From Sulfitobacter sp. (lineage in GTDB: Bacteria > Pseudomonadota > Alphaproteobacteria > Rhodobacterales > Rhodobacteraceae): 9,729 nucleotides of DNA. Location of the stretch: assembly GCA_024636405.1 (NCBI GenBank), contig JAGXHC010000040.1, positions 1 to 9,729 on the forward strand, given 5' to 3'. The first letter of the stretch is position 1, and each line of letters starts with the position of its first letter. A program made the position numbers and the translations under genes. This document shows, piece by piece, positions 6,507 to 9,729 of this stretch. Below the pieces are notes generated by a model that was not told where the DNA came from, did not search any database, and was given only the letters and a program-made list of their open reading frames with translations.

Positions 6507-7223
6507 ATGTCCAATCTTTCCCGTCCCTTCGTGGCTGTGCTTGCCTTCTTGCTCAGCATCTCTTTCGCGGCATCACCGTTCTTTGTTGACGGTTTCGGCG
6601 GGTTCGACCCGAACCAGTTCCCGGTGCCACAGGACAATCCGCCGGTGCAGCCTGCGGGCTTTGCGTTTTCGATCTGGGGCCTGATCTATGTCTGGCTGAT
6701 TGTCGGGCTTGGCTGGGGCGCGCTCATGGCGCGGCACGACGGGCAATGGCATGACATGCGGGTGCCGCTGTGTGTGTCGCTGGCGGTTGGCACCTTCTGG
6801 CTGGCCGTGGCCATCCAAAGCCCGGTCTGGGCCGCGGTTCTGATCTGGGTAATGTTGCTGTCGGCGCTGGTGGCGCTTTTTCTGGCTCCGGTGCAGGACA
6901 GGCTGTGGGCGGCGGCACCTTTGGGGCTTTACGCCGGTTGGCTCAGTGCGGCGTCCTGTGTTTCACTGGGGCTGCTGACGGCGGGCTATGGATACCTTGA
7001 TGCGCGCACGGCAGCGCTGGTATTTGTCGGCCTCGCGATCGTGCTGGGCGCTTTTGTTCAAGCCGCACTCGGGCGCACGCCGACCTATGGCCTTGCAGTG
7101 ATTTGGGCGCTGGTGGCGGTGGTCATCCAAAATTGGGGCACGGAAACAACCGTGGCCACCGTGGCGGCGGGCGGCGCCATCGTGATGCTGCTGCCCACCT
7201 ACCGCGCCTACGGCAAACGCTGA
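6507..7223 (+). CDS. Trp-rich integral membrane protein, TspO/MBR-related
   Basis: A 238-residue protein that is almost entirely membrane-spanning: a hydrophobic N terminus (about 8-22, possibly an uncleaved anchor), then about six further helices between residues 52 and 230. It holds 11 tryptophans, including W57, W63, W70, W98, W108, W114, W145 and W210. The stretch VQPAGFAFSIWGLIYVW (47-63) resembles the 'P.P.fF.iWg.iY' opening of tryptophan-rich sensory proteins, larger divergent cousins of TspO/translocator protein. Classical TspO is about 160 residues with five helices and binds porphyrins; here the extra length and missing C-terminal motifs make function uncertain. Start ATG at 6507 has GAGAGG 5 nt upstream. 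It has its own predicted promoter and is followed after about 100 bp by a second membrane protein on the same strand. Family assignment is moderate; membrane character is certain. Confidence 0.65.
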   Translation: MSNLSRPFVAVLAFLLSISFAASPFFVDGFGGFDPNQFPVPQDNPPVQPAGFAFSIWGLIYVWLIVGLGWGALMARHDGQWHDMRVPLCVSLAVGTFWLAVAIQSPVWAAVLIWVMLLSALVALFLAPVQDRLWAAAPLGLYAGWLSAASCVSLGLLTAGYGYLDARTAALVFVGLAIVLGAFVQAALGRTPTYGLAVIWALVAVVIQNWGTETTVATVAAGGAIVMLLPTYRAYGKR

Positions 7224-7224
7224 T

Positions 7225-7268
7225 CGCGCGGGGTGCTGCTGCCTGTCTTGGTGCAGGCCAATCGCGCG
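7225..7268 (+). repeat. CGCGCG repeat pair and nested hairpin after the TspO-like gene
   Basis: ATCGCGCGG occurs at 7223-7231 and again at 7261-7269. Because CGCGCG is self-complementary, the copies (7225-7230, 7263-7268) can pair with each other, enclosing a GCCTG/CAGGC stem (7241-7245 with 7254-7258). The first copy begins just after the stop codon. It has no U-tract and may be a weak 3' stabilising or terminating structure, or chance in GC-rich DNA. Confidence 0.3.
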
Positions 7269-7276
7269 GATACAGG
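7248..7276 (+). promoter_or_regulatory. Weak candidate promoter for the DUF998 gene
   Basis: TTGGTG (7248-7253) and TACAGG (7271-7276) are spaced by 17 nt and lie about 50 nt before the chosen start at 7327. The -10 match is poor and the element overlaps the CGCGCG hairpin. Co-transcription from the upstream gene is an equally good explanation. Confidence 0.25.
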
Positions 7277-7314
7277 AACGATACCCATAACGGGATGTTG
7301 GACCTTCACACATG

Positions 7315-7319
7315 AAAGG
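7315..7319 (+). promoter_or_regulatory. Ribosome binding site selecting the DUF998 start
   Basis: AAAGG lies 7 nt before ATG at 7327. The alternative ATG at 7312 has only a pyrimidine-rich stretch upstream and would contain this site within its own codons, so 7327 is preferred. Confidence 0.6.
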
Positions 7320-7326
7320 CGGACCG

Positions 7327-7959
7327 ATGATCGATGAAACCGCACCGGATGCCGGCCGCGAAAGTCCCACGTTGATCATTGCGCTTGGATGGTTTGCCAT
7401 CCTGGGCTGCGCGATCCTGGGGATATCCATCCTGATCGCGGACCTTGTGGTGCCCGATCATGACTGGATTGCCGATACGATCAGTGATTTGGGCGCGGGC
7501 CGCTACGAATTCATCGTGGATATCGGGATCTATGCCTTCGCGGCCTCGCTGGTCTGCATCGCTTTGCTGGCCGCGCATGTCTACGTCGGCGGATGGCCGT
7601 GGGCGATGGGCATCATCGGGTTCGCGGCACTTGGACTGATCGTGTTTCTGGTTGGCGCGCGGAACGAATACGGTGACAGCGACAATGAAGGTGTGGTGAT
7701 CCACATTTATCTTGTCTACGCCTTGGGTCTGTTGTTCGCGGCACTTCCGTGGGCGATGGTTCAGGGCGCACGCCGCATCGGAACGACCCATGACCGCGCG
7801 CTGATCGGACTATCGCTTTTGTGGACAGTCTCCGCGCCGGTCTTTTTCTTCCTGCCGGACAGCATCGATGGCATCTTTGAGCGTTATCTCGGCCTCATTG
7901 CCTTTCTCATCGTGATCGTGATGGCGCAGCTGTTCATCCACCGCGCCCGCAGCCTGTGA
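7327..7959 (+). CDS. DUF998 family six-helix membrane protein
   Basis: A 210-residue integral membrane protein with six predicted helices (about 16-41, 63-86, 92-112, 124-146, 158-176, 185-204). The loop after the first helix carries DWIADTISDLGAG (46-58), the conserved 'd.iS.lGa' signature of DUF998 proteins. Other polar positions include RNEYGDSDNEG (112-122), a loop before helix 4, and His126 near its start. The family has no established biochemical role, so no substrate is proposed. I start at ATG 7327, not 7312, because of the AAAGG at 7 nt; the longer form adds only five residues. It is the last plus-strand gene here, about 100 bp after the TspO-like gene, and converges on der with 93 bp between stops. 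The pairing of two polytopic membrane proteins may be functional or fortuitous. Confidence 0.82.
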   Translation: MIDETAPDAGRESPTLIIALGWFAILGCAILGISILIADLVVPDHDWIADTISDLGAGRYEFIVDIGIYAFAASLVCIALLAAHVYVGGWPWAMGIIGFAALGLIVFLVGARNEYGDSDNEGVVIHIYLVYALGLLFAALPWAMVQGARRIGTTHDRALIGLSLLWTVSAPVFFFLPDSIDGIFERYLGLIAFLIVIVMAQLFIHRARSL

Positions 7960-7997
7960 TGATCCACCACGCCAGCGATTAAGGCACACCCCACGCA

Positions 7998-8014
7998 AGG
8001 CCGCATCTGCGCCT
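7998..8014. terminator. Small hairpin between convergent DUF998 and der genes
   Basis: AGG-C-CGC (7998-8004) can pair with GCG-CCT (8009-8014) around an ATCT loop with one bulged C. It lies in the 93-bp gap between two converging genes, where a bidirectional terminator would be expected. There is no T-run on either strand, so termination there would more likely be Rho-dependent. Confidence 0.22.
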
Positions 8015-8052
8015 GCCTCAATCGTCACAGTCTCCTTCGACCAGTCAGTAGC

Positions 8053-9540
8053 CTAACGGTCGGAGCGCCGACCATCGGTGTGTTTGCGCAGCTTGGATGG
8101 GGGTGCCTTCTTGCGGCCCTTGTAGGGGTTCGCATCAGACTGTCCGCGCATCCACAGACGGATCGGTGATCCCGGCATGTCAAAATCCACCCGCAACCCG
8201 TTGACCAGATAGCGGTTGTAGCTTTCGGGCACCTTGTCGGGGTGACTGCACATCACCACAAAACCGGGCGGGCGTGTCTTGGCCTGGGTCATATAGCGCA
8301 GCTTGATACGCTTGCCCTGCGGCGCGGGAGGCGGATGCGCTTCCATCATGCCAGCCAGCCAGCGGTTAAGCTGTGCGGTGGTGATGCGGCGGTTCCAGAC
8401 TTCATAGGCGCGCATGATTGCGGTGTGCAGCCGGTCCAGCCCCCTGCCCGTCTTGGCCGACACAGTAACCAGCGGCGCGCCGCGCAACTGTGGCAACAAC
8501 CGCTCGAAACTTTCGCGCAAATCCTTAAGCTTGCCTTGCCGGTCTTCCTCAATGTCCCACTTGTTGACGGCCAGCACCACGGCGCGGCCTTCGCGCTCTG
8601 CCAGATCGGCGATGCGCAGGTCCTGTTGCTCGAACGGGATGGCGGCATCCAGCAGCACGACCACAACTTCGGCAAACTTGACCGCACGCAGACCGTCGTT
8701 GACGCTGAGTTTCTCCAGCTTTTCCTGAATTTTGGCCTTCTTGCGCATGCCCGCGGTGTCAAAGATCCGCATCGGCACCGCCACCCCGTCGGGACCGCCC
8801 CAATCCGTGCGCAGCGAAATCGCATCGCGGGTAATCCCGGCTTCGGGTCCGGTCAGCAGACGGTCTTCGCCGACGATCTGGTTGATCAGGGTGGATTTGC
8901 CTGCGTTGGGCCGCCCGACCACAGCAACCTGCAATGGCTTGGCATTGGTCGGCACCGGAATGGCGGCGTCTTCGCCCAGTTCTGCCTCGTCATCGGTCAG
9001 ATCAACGTCCGTTTCGGGCGCGTCCACCTCGGCGCGCGCGGCGAACAGGTCGGCCAGCGGCATCAGGTGGGTGTAAAGGTCATTCAACCCTTCGCCATGC
9101 TCGGCTGACATACGGATCGGCTCGCCCAGACCCAGCGAATAGGCTTCGATCACGCCGGCATCAGCGGCAGACCCTTCGCCCTTGTTCGCGGCCAGAATCA
9201 CATGTGCGGATTTGCGGCGCAGAATATCTGCAAAGACCAGATCCGTGGGCGTCACGCCGGTGCGGGCGTCGATCATGAACAGGCAGATATCGGCCATGTC
9301 CACAGCGCGTTCGGTCAGCCGTCGCATCCGGCCCTGCAGGCTGTCGTCGTTGATTTCTTCAAGACCGGCGGTGTCGATCACGGTGAATCTCAGGTCAGCC
9401 AGCCGCGCCGCACCTTCGCGCAGATCGCGGGTGACACCGGGCTGATCATCGACCAGCGCAAGCCGTTTGCCGACAAGGCGGTTGAATAGCGTGGATTTGC
9501 CCACATTGGGGCGGCCCACGATGGCAAGGGTAAAGGACAT
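8053..9540 (-). CDS. der: Der (EngA), double-GTPase ribosome assembly factor
   Basis: A 495-residue protein with two tandem Era-like GTPase domains and a C-terminal KH-like domain. Domain 1: G1 GRPNVGKST (9-17), G2 Thr in PGVTRD (34-39), G3 DTAG (56-59), G4 NKGE (119-122), G5 SAEHGEG (145-151). An acidic linker (about 168-195, rich in D and E) separates it from domain 2: GRPNAGKST (209-217), ITRD (236-239), DTAG (261-264), NKWD (326-329), SAKTGRG (361-367). The KH-like domain spans about 380-468, with a basic, Pro-rich tail ([14 protein letters not shown]). Der is essential for 50S subunit maturation, acting on 23S rRNA in the cytoplasm. The first G4 has Glu in place of the usual Asp, which I believe is common in alphaproteobacterial Der. 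ATG at 9538-9540 has AGGAG at 6 nt. It lies 58 nt after the BamB-like gene. Confidence 0.98.
   Translation of the reverse strand: MSFTLAIVGRPNVGKSTLFNRLVGKRLALVDDQPGVTRDLREGAARLADLRFTVIDTAGLEEINDDSLQGRMRRLTERAVDMADICLFMIDARTGVTPTDLVFADILRRKSAHVILAANKGEGSAADAGVIEAYSLGLGEPIRMSAEHGEGLNDLYTHLMPLADLFAARAEVDAPETDVDLTDDEAELGEDAAIPVPTNAKPLQVAVVGRPNAGKSTLINQIVGEDRLLTGPEAGITRDAISLRTDWGGPDGVAVPMRIFDTAGMRKKAKIQEKLEKLSVNDGLRAVKFAEVVVVLLDAAIPFEQQDLRIADLAEREGRAVVLAVNKWDIEEDRQGKLKDLRESFERLLPQLRGAPLVTVSAKTGRGLDRLHTAIMRAYEVWNRRITTAQLNRWLAGMMEAHPPPAPQGKRIKLRYMTQAKTRPPGFVVMCSHPDKVPESYNRYLVNGLRVDFDMPGSPIRLWMRGQSDANPYKGRKKAPPSKLRKHTDGRRSDR
8058..8073 (-). other. Perfect 6-bp hairpin in the last codons of der
   Basis: GGTCGG (8058-8063) and CCGACC (8068-8073) flank a 4-nt loop, inside the codons for the C-terminal Arg-Arg-Ser-Asp-Arg and ending 2 nt before the TAG at 8053-8055. 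In the der mRNA the stem is followed by GTTAGG rather than a U-tract. It could slow decay or aid Rho-dependent ending; chance cannot be excluded. Confidence 0.3.
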
Positions 9541-9546
9541 AAAGAG

Positions 9547-9551
9547 CTCCT
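9547..9551 (-). promoter_or_regulatory. der Shine-Dalgarno next to a hairpin
   Basis: AGGAG on the minus strand lies 6 nt before ATG at 9540. Its first base is also the last base of a perfect 6-bp stem, TGGCCG/CGGCCA (9551-9556 with 9562-9567, 5-nt loop). Stacking of this stem on the ribosome binding site could modulate der initiation. Confidence 0.6.
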
Positions 9552-9598
9552 GGCCGGGCTGCGGCCAATACAGTCCCGCGCTCTAGCCTATTTGCCGC

Positions 9599-9729
9599 CT
9601 AACGGAAAGCGTGCAATTGCCCCTTGGTCGAGACAACATAAAGCGTGCCCCCCGATATCACCGGTGCCGTGGTCGCCCCCCCTGGGATAGGCGTGGTGCC
9701 GGTCAGCGTGCCACTGACGGGATCGAAAC
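9599..9729 (-). CDS. bamB: PQQ-type beta-propeller protein, probable BamB (C-terminal end only)
   Basis: Only the last 42 codons and a TAG (9599-9601) are inside the window. They encode FDPVSGTLTGTTPIPGG, then TTAPVISGGTLYVVSTKG and QLHAFR. The pattern 'aPvisgGtLYvvstkGqLhAf' is the closing strand set of PQQ-binding-like beta-propeller blades, as at the end of BamB. BamB is an outer-membrane lipoprotein of the BAM complex that helps insert beta-barrel proteins; its signal peptide and lipobox would lie beyond the right edge. Position directly upstream of der on the same strand is the usual proteobacterial bamB-der arrangement. The coding strand carries a run of seven G (complement of 9676-9682) and one of six G (complement of 9648-9653), yet the frame stays open. 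Another propeller protein cannot be excluded from so short a piece. Confidence 0.75.
   Translation of the reverse strand, partial: FDPVSGTLTGTTPIPGGATTAPVISGGTLYVVSTKGQLHAFR

Noticed and set aside
8242..9108. A 288-residue plus-strand open frame opposite der
   Set aside because: Antisense shadow of an unmistakable two-domain GTPase; translation has no family features.
1..9729. Mobile element, CRISPR array, tRNA, rRNA or riboswitch
   Set aside because: No repeats with regular spacing, transposase or integrase motifs, cloverleaf candidates or att-like duplications were seen; genes are close-packed and typical of the chromosome core.

Overview
The window reads as chromosomal housekeeping DNA from a GC-rich alphaproteobacterium, most likely a Rhodobacterales (Roseobacter-group) species. 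The basis is family-level resemblance of SecD, SecF, YajC, CcmA, SerRS and Der, together with the gene order yajC-secD-secF-(TSUP)-Mth938-ccmA-ccmB. No insertion sequence, phage gene, tRNA, rRNA or CRISPR array was seen.

Region 1 (1-4832, minus strand) is one tightly packed probable operon read right to left: yajC, secD, secF, a TauE/SafE-type permease, a small Mth938/NDUFAF3-like protein, ccmA, and the start of ccmB, which runs off the left edge. Junctions are 36 nt, 1 nt, 8-nt overlap, 4 nt, 14 nt and 4-nt overlap, so translational coupling is likely. The operon joins the SecDF-YajC accessory of the Sec translocon (protein export and membrane insertion) to the CcmAB ABC unit of cytochrome c maturation. 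Apocytochromes c are exported by Sec before heme is attached in the periplasm, so the two ends are functionally consecutive. A candidate promoter (TTGCAA-N17-TAGGTT) precedes yajC.

Region 2 (4833-6354) is a 229-bp divergent intergenic stretch followed by serS on the plus strand, encoding a complete class II seryl-tRNA synthetase.

Region 3 (6355-7959, plus strand) has two integral membrane proteins. The first is a Trp-rich TspO/MBR-related protein with its own candidate promoter (TTGCAA-N16-TAGAAT), preceded by a two-stage hairpin after serS. The second is a six-helix DUF998 protein.

Region 4 (7960-9729, minus strand) has der (engA), a double-GTPase ribosome assembly factor, convergent with the DUF998 gene. 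At the right edge lie the last 42 codons of a PQQ-type beta-propeller protein, probably BamB, immediately upstream of der. The bamB-der order is common in proteobacteria.

I see no clear new system. The points most worth a second look are the Mth938/NDUFAF3-like protein and TSUP permease embedded between secF and ccmA, the divergent Trp-rich membrane protein, and several RNA hairpins at gene boundaries, including one abutting the der ribosome binding site.
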